NCBI GenBank assembly: GCA_016867265.1
Contig: VGJW01000007.1
Coordinates: 1 to 64,000, forward strand
Length of the DNA stretch: 64,000 bases
DNA from: Candidatus Tanganyikabacteria bacterium
Lineage (GTDB): Bacteria > Cyanobacteriota > Sericytochromatia > S15B-MN24 > VGJW01
Direction: 5' to 3'
The notes beneath the pieces were generated by a model that saw nothing but the letters and a program-made list of their open reading frames with translations, ran no database searches and was not told the origin of the DNA. Below, one piece after another: positions 18,572 through 27,884 of the stretch. The number at the start of each line of letters is the position of its first letter. Position 1 is the first letter of the stretch. A program made the position numbers and the translations under genes.

Positions 18572-18613
18572 AAGCGCCGGCGCAGCGCCCCCAGGGACGC
18601 TACGCCGGCGCTT
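18572..18613 (+). terminator. Terminator-like hairpin
   Basis: An 11-bp perfect stem (aagcgccggcg / cgccggcgctt) with a 20-nt loop lies 15 nt after the glycosyltransferase stop. The tail gtgtctt is only weakly T-rich. Confidence 0.6.
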
Positions 18614-19144
18614 GTGTCTTAAGGCTCCCGCGAGGCACGACAGGATCATGGCCCGCCAAAGGGACAGAACCCTGCCGCGTCCTGCGCCTGCTGCGGGCGG
18701 CGAAAGGCACCCCCCCCACGCCACACGCCCCAAAGTAATCGGGCGAGGCACCTGACCGTCGGCTCCCTCGCCCGTCAATCCGGTGCCGGTTCAGGTCGGC
18801 ACCACCGCGTGAACACTGATTGCGACGCCCTTCGGACCCAGCTTAGCCAGAAGAAGCCTTGCGCTCACGGCAGTCCCGCGCCCGGGTCCCAGTCCGGTGC
18901 ACGGTGGATGGTCGGTTGATGGAGGTCCGAGCGGTGCAGGGGCCTCGCCATTTCGTCTTCCCGCAGGCGGGGCGACATGACACCATTCGGTCGTCCAGCC
19001 CCCCTCTTGAAGCGTTATGTTCGCAATGTTGTGCCTCGAGATGCCCGGAGAGGACATCGCCACGCAAATTGCCGGGAATGTCGGGTAACATAAAGATGGT
19101 ATCGGGGAGTTCAGGCCCCGAAGCCGAAACCGCGACAAGGTCCC
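18614..19144. other. Intergenic region before the flagellin leader
   Basis: No credible gene in about 530 bp. An 8-bp inverted repeat (cgggcgag / ctcgcccg) lies at 18740-18774. I looked for sigma-28 (TAAA-N15-GCCGATAA) and sigma-54 (GG-N10-GC type) promoters and found no convincing match. The AT-richest place, around 19085-19110 (taacataaag), is the likeliest promoter area. Confidence 0.4.
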
Positions 19145-19204
19145 GACCGTGTCGCACGGTCCCCTGACAGGGACCGGTCTCCCTGGTTCCGCCATGGATG
19201 GCGG
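19145..19204 (+). promoter_or_regulatory. Structured flagellin leader with competing hairpins
   Basis: Hairpin 1 (gaccgtg-tcg-cacggtc, 19145-19161) and hairpin 2 (cggtccc-ctgaca-gggaccg, 19157-19176) share bases 19157-19161, so only one can form at a time. A third inverted repeat (ccgccat / atggcgg) covers 19189-19204. All lie just before the flagellin ribosome site (aaggagg). This is consistent with post-transcriptional control of flagellin. Confidence 0.4.
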
Positions 19205-19228
19205 GATGTGTCCCAGCAAGGAGGTCTC

Positions 19229-20056
19229 ATGCCTATCGAGTTTCCCGTACCGCCCCCATCACGGGGCCTGATCCGCAGCTTGGCCAGCGCGGAAAGCAAT
19301 CTCAACCGCTCCATTCAGAGGCTGGCGAGCGGCCTGCGCATCAACTCCGCGGCGGATGACCCCGCCGGCGCTTCCATCGCGACACGGATGCGGGGGCGGG
19401 TCGTGAGCATCGACCGCGCCTCCCAGAACGTCGGCGAGGCGGCTTCGTTGCTCGCTACGGCTGACGGTGCCATGGAATCGACGTCGGAAGTTCTCATCCG
19501 GATGCGCGAGCTGACGGTCGCGGCAGCCAGCGACACGATGTCCTCATCCGATCGCACGGCCGTCAAGACTGAGCTCGACCTGCTGTCGGCCGAGCTGGAT
19601 CGCATCGGCAACCAGACCAGCTACAACGGCAAGGTCCTGCTCGACGGCAGCGCATCGTTCACGTTCCAGATAGGTGCCGATGCCTCGGCCACCACCAGCG
19701 TGGCCCTTGACGACGTGAGAGCGGCAAGCCTCGACGTCAAACCGGGCGATCTCGTCGTGAGCACGGCAGCCAACGCATCAACCACGCTCGGCAAGATTGA
19801 CGCGGCCATCGATGAGCTCGCGACCACGCGCAGCAAGGTCGGCGCGCGCATCAACCGACTCGCGTTCACGGCATCCGCCCTGAGTGTCGAATCGGAAAAC
19901 CTCAATGCGTCGGTCTCGCGCATTCGCGATGCTGACCAAGCCCAGGAGAGCACCCGTATGCTGCAGGCCAAACTGCTTCAGGAATCGGCCCGCGCCATGA
20001 TGGCGCAGGTCAATTCCGGAAACGACAGCCTGCTGCGTATGATCCGGGGAAGCTAG
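19229..20056 (+). CDS. fliC: Flagellin, minimal form
   Basis: The protein is 275 residues from ATG 19229, which has AAGGAGG 4 nt upstream; an upstream GTG (19208) is less likely. The N-terminal flagellin domain (about 10-140) contains LNRSIQRLASGLRINSAADD and MRELTVAAASDT. The C-terminal domain (about 195-275) contains SRIRDADQAQESTRMLQAK and ends LLRMIRGS. The variable surface domains D2/D3 are almost absent, so the filament would show little beyond the core. Export would be by the flagellar type III system. No other flagellar gene is in the window. Confidence 0.92.
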   Translation: MPIEFPVPPPSRGLIRSLASAESNLNRSIQRLASGLRINSAADDPAGASIATRMRGRVVSIDRASQNVGEAASLLATADGAMESTSEVLIRMRELTVAAASDTMSSSDRTAVKTELDLLSAELDRIGNQTSYNGKVLLDGSASFTFQIGADASATTSVALDDVRAASLDVKPGDLVVSTAANASTTLGKIDAAIDELATTRSKVGARINRLAFTASALSVESENLNASVSRIRDADQAQESTRMLQAKLLQESARAMMAQVNSGNDSLLRMIRGS

Positions 20057-20072
20057 CCTCCCCGGCTTGACA

Positions 20073-20120
20073 GGCCACGCGGTCCACCCCAGAATTGACG
20101 TTCTGGACGGCCGCGTGGCC
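20073..20120 (+). terminator. Terminator-like double hairpin after flagellin
   Basis: A 10-bp outer stem (ggccacgcgg / ccgcgtggcc) encloses a 6-bp inner stem (ccagaa / ttctgg). It ends 12 nt before tRNA-Ser and separates the flagellin transcript from the tRNA. Confidence 0.6.
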
Positions 20121-20131
20121 GTTCTGCTCCA

Positions 20132-20221
20132 GGGGAGATGCTGGAGTGGTTGAACAGGCAGTCCTGGAAAGACTGTAGGCGGCCAAAAGTCGTCTCCGGG
20201 GTTCGAATCCCCGTCTCCCCG
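20132..20221 (+). tRNA. tRNA-Ser (GGA anticodon)
   Basis: This 90-nt class II tRNA reads UCC/UCU codons. The acceptor stem is ggggaga / tctcccc and the anticodon stem is cagtc / gactg around ctGGAaa. A long variable arm typical of tRNA-Ser follows. The T arm is cgggg-ttcgaat-ccccg. The discriminator is G and the CCA end is not encoded. Confidence 0.97.
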
Positions 20222-20245
20222 CTCCCTCTGACGTCGAGGCTCGTC

Positions 20246-21100
20246 ATGTCCGCAACCGCGACCTTGAATCCCGCCATCGCGCAGCAGCGCGCCGCCATCG
20301 CCGAGGCTGCCGTTTGCCTGCACGACAAGGGTGTCGGTACGCCCCGAGTCGCCATGATTCTGGGCTCTGGCCTCGGGCCGCTTGCCGATGAGGTCGAGAA
20401 CCCCATCGTGATCCCTTATGGCGAGATTCCGGGCTTCCCCGTCTCTACGGCCCCCGGCCACGCCGGACGCCTTGTCGCGGGACGCCTGCAGGGTCAGGAC
20501 GTCCTGATGATGCAGGGTCGATTCCATACCTACGAGGGCTACAGCCAGCAGCAGGTCGCCTTCCCCGTCCGCGTGTTCGCGGCGCTCGGGGTCAAGGAAC
20601 TGATCGTGACGTGCGCGACGGGCGGCCTCAACCGGGCGTTCTCGGCCGGCGACATCATGGTGATCACGGACCACCTCAACCTTACGGGCGGCAACCCGCT
20701 GATTGGCCCCAATGACCCGGATATCGGCCCCCGCTTCCCCGTGATGTTCGAGGCCTACGAGCCGATGCTGCGCGCCAAGGCGGTCATGGCGGCACTGTCG
20801 CTGGGCTTCTCGCTTCAGGAAGGCGTTTATGCCGGCATCACCGGACCTGCCTACTTCACGCGCGCAGAGCTTCGCTACCTGCAAACCATCGGGGCCGACG
20901 CCATCGGCATGTCGACGGTGGCCGAGGTCATCACGGCCGTCCATGCGGGTCTGCGTGTGCTGGGCCTTGGCCTGATCAGCGACATGGCCCTGCCCGATGC
21001 CCAGCACCACGCCACCGAGCAACAGGTCCTCGACACGGTTGCAGACACGGCCGACCGCATGAAGCAACTGGTCCGGGCGCTCCTGTCCAGCCTGGACTGA
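20246..21100 (+). CDS. Purine nucleoside phosphorylase (trimeric class), altered base-binding residues
   Basis: The protein is 284 residues from ATG 20246, with GAGG 6 nt upstream; an earlier start would read into the tRNA. It has the trimeric PNP/MTAP fold with phosphate-site motifs LGSGLGPL and MQGRFHTYEGY, and the late motif GADAIGMSTVAEV. The enzyme splits purine nucleosides with phosphate. The two residues that hold 6-oxopurines in classical PNP are both changed. The Glu of GPxxET is Phe204 (GPAYFT), and the Asn of the LITN motif is Asp246 (LISD). Asp there is the state found in MTAP, so adenosine or another 6-aminopurine substrate is likely. Confidence 0.92.
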   Translation: MSATATLNPAIAQQRAAIAEAAVCLHDKGVGTPRVAMILGSGLGPLADEVENPIVIPYGEIPGFPVSTAPGHAGRLVAGRLQGQDVLMMQGRFHTYEGYSQQQVAFPVRVFAALGVKELIVTCATGGLNRAFSAGDIMVITDHLNLTGGNPLIGPNDPDIGPRFPVMFEAYEPMLRAKAVMAALSLGFSLQEGVYAGITGPAYFTRAELRYLQTIGADAIGMSTVAEVITAVHAGLRVLGLGLISDMALPDAQHHATEQQVLDTVADTADRMKQLVRALLSSLD

Positions 21101-21152
21101 CCCCCTTCGCGCCTTGACGCCCGCGCCCCGCGGGTCGTACCATCGACTCCCC

Positions 21153-21226
21153 GGCACCATAGCTCAGCCCGGTAGAGCAAGCGGTTCATACCCGCTGTGT
21201 CACTGGTTCAAATCCAGTTGGTGCCA
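21153..21226 (+). tRNA. tRNA with CAU anticodon (Met elongator or Ile2)
   Basis: This 74-nt cloverleaf has acceptor ggcacca / tggtgcc, anticodon stem agcgg / ccgct around ttCATac, T arm actgg-ttcaaat-ccagt and discriminator A; CCA is not encoded. It is not an initiator, because the first acceptor pair is matched. CAU can be elongator Met, or Ile2 whose C34 is changed to lysidine. It ends only 5 nt before tilS, the lysidine synthetase gene. Confidence 0.93.
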
Positions 21227-21231
21227 CTAGG

Positions 21232-22281
21232 ATGCCTCCCGCAAGCGACCTTCCCCAAGCGCTCAAGCATGCGGTGTCACATCCCGGTTGGCCGGGATGT
21301 GATGCGCCTCTTCTTGTCGCCGTCAGCGGAGGCCCCGACTCCTCGGCCCTTCTGCTGGCCCTGCTGCGCTTGACGGAACACCCGCTGCACGTCGCGCATG
21401 TCGACCATGGCATGCGGCCGGACGCGGCCGGGGACGCCGCGTGGGTTGCCGAGTTCGCGGCGTCGCTGAACCTGCCCTGCTCGATCATCCGCCTGCCGTC
21501 GCCGCCCCGGCAGGAAACCGAGGCGCGTACCGAACGCCATCAAGCGCTGGCGACCCTCGCCCGACGGCTGGGCGTCCCGGCCATCGCCCTTGGCCACCAT
21601 GCAGACGATCAGGCGGAAACCCTGCTGTTGCGAATGCTGCGGGGCACGACCCCCGACGGCCTTGCCGGCATGACGACCGTATCTGCCGGCATGGGGGGCG
21701 CCACCCTGCTAAGGCCACTGCTCGGCTGCACCCGGACCTCGATTGCCGTGTGGCTGGACACCCAGTCCATGCCCTCACCCCCACGCAAGGACCCGACCAA
21801 CGAAGATCCCGACCACACACCCCGCAACCGCCTGCGACTGGAATTGGCCACCGGACTCGAACGCATCCAACCCCGGTGGGTCGAAGCACTGTGTCGCCTG
21901 GCGGAACGCCTCGGTGACGACCGCGAGGCCCTCGAACGCCTGGCCGGCGAGGCCTTGGCAACCTTGCGAGGTCCCGACAGGGACGACCTTGACCTGAAGG
22001 GCCTGATGACACTGCCCCGCGCCATCCGGCGCCGGGCGCTGGCACTCGGCTTCCCCACGCTCGAGACGCTTGCACAGGAACGGATCCTCGCCTGGCTGGA
22101 CGATGGCCACGGTGGTCACCTGCATCTCCGGCAGCACGTGGCGTGGGTCCGGGACGGCCGCGTTGCCGTCCTGCCACCAATGGCCGAAACCCTTGCATCA
22201 TGCCGCCTTTGCTTGACGCCCCCACCGCCCCGGCCTAGCATGCCCGAGGGGCAATCCCCGCCCGATCTTCGGGTCTCCTGA
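21232..22281 (+). CDS. tilS: tRNA(Ile)-lysidine synthetase
   Basis: The protein is 349 residues. It is a PP-loop ATPase with SGGPDSSAL, then HVDHGMRPDA and LGHHADDQAETLLLR. The conserved RNRLR segment follows at about 200. It converts C34 of tRNA-Ile2 (CAU) to lysidine so that it reads AUA. The E. coli enzyme has larger C-terminal domains; this one has the short form. Its ATG is 5 nt after the CAU tRNA, and a strong hairpin lies within its first 25 codons. ftsH follows after 9 nt, a widespread pairing. Confidence 0.94.
   Translation: MPPASDLPQALKHAVSHPGWPGCDAPLLVAVSGGPDSSALLLALLRLTEHPLHVAHVDHGMRPDAAGDAAWVAEFAASLNLPCSIIRLPSPPRQETEARTERHQALATLARRLGVPAIALGHHADDQAETLLLRMLRGTTPDGLAGMTTVSAGMGGATLLRPLLGCTRTSIAVWLDTQSMPSPPRKDPTNEDPDHTPRNRLRLELATGLERIQPRWVEALCRLAERLGDDREALERLAGEALATLRGPDRDDLDLKGLMTLPRAIRRRALALGFPTLETLAQERILAWLDDGHGGHLHLRQHVAWVRDGRVAVLPPMAETLASCRLCLTPPPPRPSMPEGQSPPDLRVS
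21274..21305 (+). repeat. Strong hairpin inside the start of tilS
   Basis: Eleven perfect pairs (tcacatcccgg / ccgggatgtga) close a ttgg loop, with three more pairs (two G-U) at the base. It covers codons 15-25 of tilS, just downstream of the CAU tRNA gene. It could act as an attenuator or processing signal, or mark a later true start. Confidence 0.6.
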
Positions 22282-22290
22282 GGCTTTGAC

Positions 22291-24147
<1,857 letters not shown>

Positions 24148-24173
24148 AACCGTCGGCTCGGACCGAACAAGTC

Positions 24174-24212
24174 GACAAGGCCGCCCGCGTCCCGTACGCA
24201 GGCGGCCTTGTC
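24174..24212. terminator. Bidirectional terminator between ftsH and rlmB
   Basis: A 12-bp perfect stem (gacaaggccgcc / ggcggccttgtc) with a 15-nt loop lies between convergent genes. Confidence 0.75.
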
Positions 24213-24230
24213 CTTCGTTGGCGCCGTTCT

Positions 24231-25373
24231 TCAGGTGCGCTGCCGCACGGCCTCGAACAACAGGATGCCCCCGGCCACGGAAGCATTGAGCGAGGGTGTC
24301 TTGCCCGGCATGGGCAGGCGCACGACGTGGTCGCAGGTCTCGAGCAGATTGCGGGACAGACCACGCCCCTCACTCCCGACAAGCAGGGCGATCGGTCCCT
24401 TCATGTCGACCTGCCAAGGCAACTCTTCCCCGGCACCGTCAGCGGCGACCACCCAAAAGCCGGCAGCTTGCAGATCCCGGATCGCCTGCGCGAGGTTGAC
24501 GACCCGCGCCACCGGCACGAGATCCAGCGCACCGGCAGCAGCCTTGGCGACTGCCCCTGTCAGGCCCACGGCACGACGCTGCGGAATGACCACGCCCTGG
24601 GCGCCGGCTGCCTCTGCAGAGCGAATCAGCGCACCCAGGTTCCCCGGGTCCTCGATGCCTTCCAAGAGCAGCAGCAGAGGCCTCTCGGCCGCCCGCGCCA
24701 CCTCGAGAACCTTGGCGAAGGTCTGGTAAGCCACGGGCGCGAGCGAGGCCACGACCCCCTGGTGGGGACCCGCGACCAGGTTGTCCAGGCGCTGGCGCTC
24801 GACCTCGACAACCGCCACGCCCGCTTCGCGGGCCTGCATGCGGATTGCCGTCGCGAACTTCGCGTCCTCGAGGCTGCGCTGCAGCCAGACCTTGTTGACA
24901 GGGCGACCGCTGCGGACGGCAGCCATCACGGCGTGACGTCCCCAGACCATCTCGCTCTCGGGCTCGGGGCGATCCTCTTCCTCACCTTCGGGACGTGCTC
25001 CGATTCTGGGAGCGCGGCCACGCGGCGCGGTCTCGGCCACCTCGCGGCGGCGACCAGGACGCGGTGCACGCTCCTCGCCGGAGGCAACAGGACGCGCAGG
25101 ACCCTTGCCTTGGCCAGGACGGGTCCGACCGGGCCTCGGGCCATCCGGACGATTGCCCTCCGGACGGCCGCCACCCTCCGGCTTGCCGAAACGCCCCTCC
25201 TTGCCTGCAGGAGACGCACCCCGACCGGTCTTGCGCCCCCCGGGCGCATCGGGGACATCCATGCCCATCTTGCGAGCCATCGAGGCGGAAACGGGACCGA
25301 GTTTGCGCCCGCGTCCGGGTCCGCCCGACGCGGGGGGGCGGCCCTTAGGACCTGGCTTCTTGCCTGGCGGCAT
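24231..25373 (-). CDS. rlmB: TrmH/RlmB-family rRNA 2'-O-methyltransferase with basic N-terminal extension
   Basis: The protein is 380 residues. The C-terminal 245 residues form a complete SPOUT (TrmH) enzyme. A substrate-binding domain starts at VWGRHAVMAAVRSG. Motif 1 is LEGIEDPGNLGALIRSAEA, motif 2 LVGSEGRGLSR and motif 3 LPMPGKTPSLNASVAGGI. The family methylates ribose in 23S rRNA or tRNA. The first 130 residues are a low-complexity Pro/Gly/Arg/Lys tail, probably disordered and RNA-binding. ATG 25373 overlaps mrnC by 29 nt. The order cysS-mrnC-rlmB matches Bacillus. Confidence 0.92.
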   Translation of the reverse strand: MPPGKKPGPKGRPPASGGPGRGRKLGPVSASMARKMGMDVPDAPGGRKTGRGASPAGKEGRFGKPEGGGRPEGNRPDGPRPGRTRPGQGKGPARPVASGEERAPRPGRRREVAETAPRGRAPRIGARPEGEEEDRPEPESEMVWGRHAVMAAVRSGRPVNKVWLQRSLEDAKFATAIRMQAREAGVAVVEVERQRLDNLVAGPHQGVVASLAPVAYQTFAKVLEVARAAERPLLLLLEGIEDPGNLGALIRSAEAAGAQGVVIPQRRAVGLTGAVAKAAAGALDLVPVARVVNLAQAIRDLQAAGFWVVAADGAGEELPWQVDMKGPIALLVGSEGRGLSRNLLETCDHVVRLPMPGKTPSLNASVAGGILLFEAVRQRT

Positions 25374-25887
25374 CGTCGTCCTCCTCGGGACCATCCTGGC
25401 TGGGGGGTGGCAGGTCCACCATCTCCTCCGCACGGGCCAGGACCCACGCGAGTCGCTCGTGGCGTCCCAGAAGCCAAAGATAACCTATCCAGGCCTCGAA
25501 TGCCGTGGCCCAGCGGTATGTACCGGGATCAGCCGACCGCGTGACGAGGCGTTTCAAGGCGCGGGCACGCCGCACGACCTCGCGCTCGTCCGCCACCAGG
25601 TCGGGTTCGAGGGCACGCAACACGCAGGACTGGGCGACGGCACGGACCCGACGCACCGTCTCGCGATGCCGGGCATCGCCCTGAAGTGGCCTCGCGAGCC
25701 CGCGCCTGCGGACCTCCAGTTCGTGCACCGCATCGCCGAGGTAAGCAAGATCCCGGGGATGGATCTCGGCCAGCAAGCGCGCCGGGTGGCCAGCCTGCGC
25801 CTCCAGGAGGGCCTCGGGTCCCGGGACCTCAGGCAAGCGGCACACCTTCTGGGGCCCAGACCCACGCCCAAGCCTGCGCCTCGGCAT
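25345..25887 (-). CDS. mrnC: Mini-ribonuclease 3
   Basis: The protein is 180 residues: an RNase III catalytic domain without the dsRNA-binding domain. The motifs are LAYLGDAVHELEVR (catalytic Asp) and YRWATAFEAWIGYLWLLGR (catalytic Glu). The B. subtilis enzyme matures 23S rRNA ends. ATG 25887 is preceded by GAGG at 6 nt, so the 59-nt overlap with cysS looks real; GTG 25845 is a fallback. The acidic tail (about 160-180) is unusual but short. Confidence 0.92.
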   Translation of the reverse strand: MPRRRLGRGSGPQKVCRLPEVPGPEALLEAQAGHPARLLAEIHPRDLAYLGDAVHELEVRRRGLARPLQGDARHRETVRRVRAVAQSCVLRALEPDLVADEREVVRRARALKRLVTRSADPGTYRWATAFEAWIGYLWLLGRHERLAWVLARAEEMVDLPPPSQDGPEEDDDAARQEARS

Positions 25888-27343
25888 GCGTCACCTCGAC
25901 AGAACCGTCCTTGCGGTCGGCCAGCACGAAGCCCGCGCCGGTCAGGTGGCCACGCATCGCGTCAGCCCGGGCAAAGTCCCGAGCGATGCGCGCAGCCCGA
26001 CGGGCCTCGAGCCAATGTGCCAATTGCGCTTCCGGCTGGTCTGCGGCAGCCAGGCCGTGGTCCGGTACGTCACGCAACCGGGCAGCCGCCTCGGCAGCAA
26101 CGACCGGCCAGTCGCCCCCCCCCGCATCGCCCGCCGCCAGATCGAGGCCGAGCACGGCCGCGAGGCGACGCACCTCGGCCACGGCGTGTCCGGCCGCCTC
26201 GGCATCGGCATCCTCGAGTCCGGCGATCTCGGCCCGGGCATCCCACAAGGCCGCGAGGGCGCGCGGCGTATTGAAGTCCTCGTCCATGGCCTCGGCAAAG
26301 GCACGCGCGACCTTGGCGCCCAACGCCTCGACGAGAGGCGTGCTGGGCGCAAGAGCTGCCTCGCGGGCCGCCAGCGAGCGACGCAGGCGCACCAAGGCAC
26401 GCGTGGCGCCTTCGAGGGCCTCCTCTGTGAAGGACAGGTCCTGCCGATAGTGTGTCTGCAACAGGAAGTAGCGCACGGCCATCGGATCGTGGACCTCGAG
26501 CAGTTCCCGGACCGTCCGGAAGTTCCCGAGGCTCTTGGACATCTTCTCGGCATCGATGTTGACGAACCCGTTGTGGAGCCAGCAGGTCACGAAAGGTGCG
26601 TCGTGCAGGGCTTCGGACTGGGCGACCTCGTTCTCATGGTGGGGAAACAGCAGATCGATGCCGCCCACGTGCAGGTCGAGTGTCTTGCCCAGCAACTCCG
26701 CGGCCATCGCGGAGCATTCGAGATGCCAACCGGGCCGCCCCTCGCCCCAGGGGCTGGTCCACGAAGGTTCGCCCGGCTTGGCCGCCTTCCAGAGGGCAAA
26801 GTCCGCCGGCCCACGCTTGTTGGGATCCGGCTCGTCGAGACGGGTCCGCTGGCCCAGATCCTCGGCGGAACGGCCCGATAGACGGCCATAGTCCGGAAAA
26901 CTGGCGACGTCGAAATAGACGCTGCCGTCCGGCACTGCGTAGGCGTGGCCCTTGGCCATCAGACCCTCGATGAAGCGAAGCATGGCCGCGACATACTCGG
27001 TGGCGCGGGGGTAATCCGTGGCCCTCAGGATACCCAGGCGGTCCATGTCGGCGAAGTAGGCCGCTTCCCAGCGACGCGTCAGCTCCGCCGGCTCCTCGCC
27101 CCGCTCGGCGGCCCGAAGGATGATCTTGTCATCGATGTCGGTGAAGTTCTGGACATGCCGGACCTCGTAGCCGACGTGCTCGAGATAACGCCGGACGATG
27201 TCCCACGCGACATAAGCACGGGCATGGCCCAAGTGGCACGCGTCGTAGACCGTGACCCCGCAGGCGTACATCGTGACCTCTGGCGGATTCGCGGGGGCGA
27301 ACGGCTCCAGCCGCCGGGTCAGGTCGTTATGGACCCTCAACAT
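25829..27343 (-). CDS. cysS: Cysteinyl-tRNA synthetase
   Basis: The protein is 504 residues, a class I synthetase. Motifs include YACGVTVYDACHLGHAR (first zinc Cys and HxGH-type signature), NFTDIDDKI, GWHLECSAM (zinc Cys), GGIDLLFPHHENE (zinc His) and KMSKS. The DALR-like helical domain follows from about 330. It heads the cysS-mrnC-rlmB operon. The C-terminal end overlaps mrnC. Confidence 0.97.
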   Translation of the reverse strand: MLRVHNDLTRRLEPFAPANPPEVTMYACGVTVYDACHLGHARAYVAWDIVRRYLEHVGYEVRHVQNFTDIDDKIILRAAERGEEPAELTRRWEAAYFADMDRLGILRATDYPRATEYVAAMLRFIEGLMAKGHAYAVPDGSVYFDVASFPDYGRLSGRSAEDLGQRTRLDEPDPNKRGPADFALWKAAKPGEPSWTSPWGEGRPGWHLECSAMAAELLGKTLDLHVGGIDLLFPHHENEVAQSEALHDAPFVTCWLHNGFVNIDAEKMSKSLGNFRTVRELLEVHDPMAVRYFLLQTHYRQDLSFTEEALEGATRALVRLRRSLAAREAALAPSTPLVEALGAKVARAFAEAMDEDFNTPRALAALWDARAEIAGLEDADAEAAGHAVAEVRRLAAVLGLDLAAGDAGGGDWPVVAAEAAARLRDVPDHGLAAADQPEAQLAHWLEARRAARIARDFARADAMRGHLTGAGFVLADRKDGSVEVTHAEAQAWAWVWAPEGVPLA

Positions 27344-27437
27344 CCCACAAGTTTAGCAGAGAGCGACCCGACACCCCTTGTCCGGGCTCTCCCGGGGGAC
27401 ACCATGACCCCGCCCCCCAGAGGCCGAGGAGAGAACC

Positions 27438-27746
27438 ATGCGCGTCCGAGACCTGATGAATCCCCACGTCCACGCCTGTGATCCCGAGACCACGGTGCAG
27501 GAGGTGGCCAAGCTGATAAAACGTGAGGATGTCGGCCTGATACCGATCCTTGAGGGTGGACGCATCATGGCCGTCGTCACCGATCGGGACCTGGCACTTG
27601 AAGCCGTCACGGCCGACGCCCTGCACCTGCCCATCCGGAACCTCGTGCATCACGGGCCGGTCTGCGTGGACCCGGATGCCTCGCTCGACGAAGCGGCCGA
27701 CCAGATGATCCGTCACCGGGTCCGCCGCCTGTGCGTCAGCAGTTAA
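27438..27746 (+). CDS. CBS-domain protein cut by an in-frame stop
   Basis: 102 residues are encoded from ATG 27438, with GAGGAGAG upstream. The protein holds a first CBS motif (about 1-58: VRDLMNPHVHACDP to VVTDRDLALEAV) and most of a second (about 65-102). It stops at TAA 27744 just after VRRLCVSS. The same frame continues with residues that look like the missing end of the second CBS (NGTLQGTVNLDDLAS, then helices) to about 27890. A CAA to TAA change would explain this. A full CBS pair needs that tail to bind nucleotides, so the gene is either decayed, read through or a sequencing error. No natural stop is seen in that frame before the convergent HD gene. Confidence 0.7.
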   Translation: MRVRDLMNPHVHACDPETTVQEVAKLIKREDVGLIPILEGGRIMAVVTDRDLALEAVTADALHLPIRNLVHHGPVCVDPDASLDEAADQMIRHRVRRLCVSS

Positions 27747-27884
27747 CCCGCAAACGGCACGCTTCAGGGCACCGTCAATCTTGACGACCTCGCGAGCCTG
27801 CCCGATCCGTCACTGGCTGCCCGTGTCCTGTGCGAGTTGCACCCCCGCCTGCGGAAAACGCCTGAACCGCAACCTGCGGCCGCG

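Noticed and set aside
19085-19140. Sigma-28 promoter for flagellin
   Set aside because: TAAA at 19091 and GCCGAAAC at 19123 resemble the two boxes, but they are 28 bp apart instead of about 15.
18791-19219. Minus-strand open frame before flagellin
   Set aside because: It has no ribosome site, a composition unlike real proteins here (Pro/Arg/Cys-rich), and overlaps the structured flagellin leader.
20138-20245. Longer start for the nucleoside phosphorylase
   Set aside because: The extension would be read from inside tRNA-Ser. ATG 20246 has its own ribosome site and matches the family start.
21153-21226. Initiator tRNA-Met
   Set aside because: The first acceptor pair (G1-C72) is matched, whereas bacterial initiators have a mismatch at 1-72.
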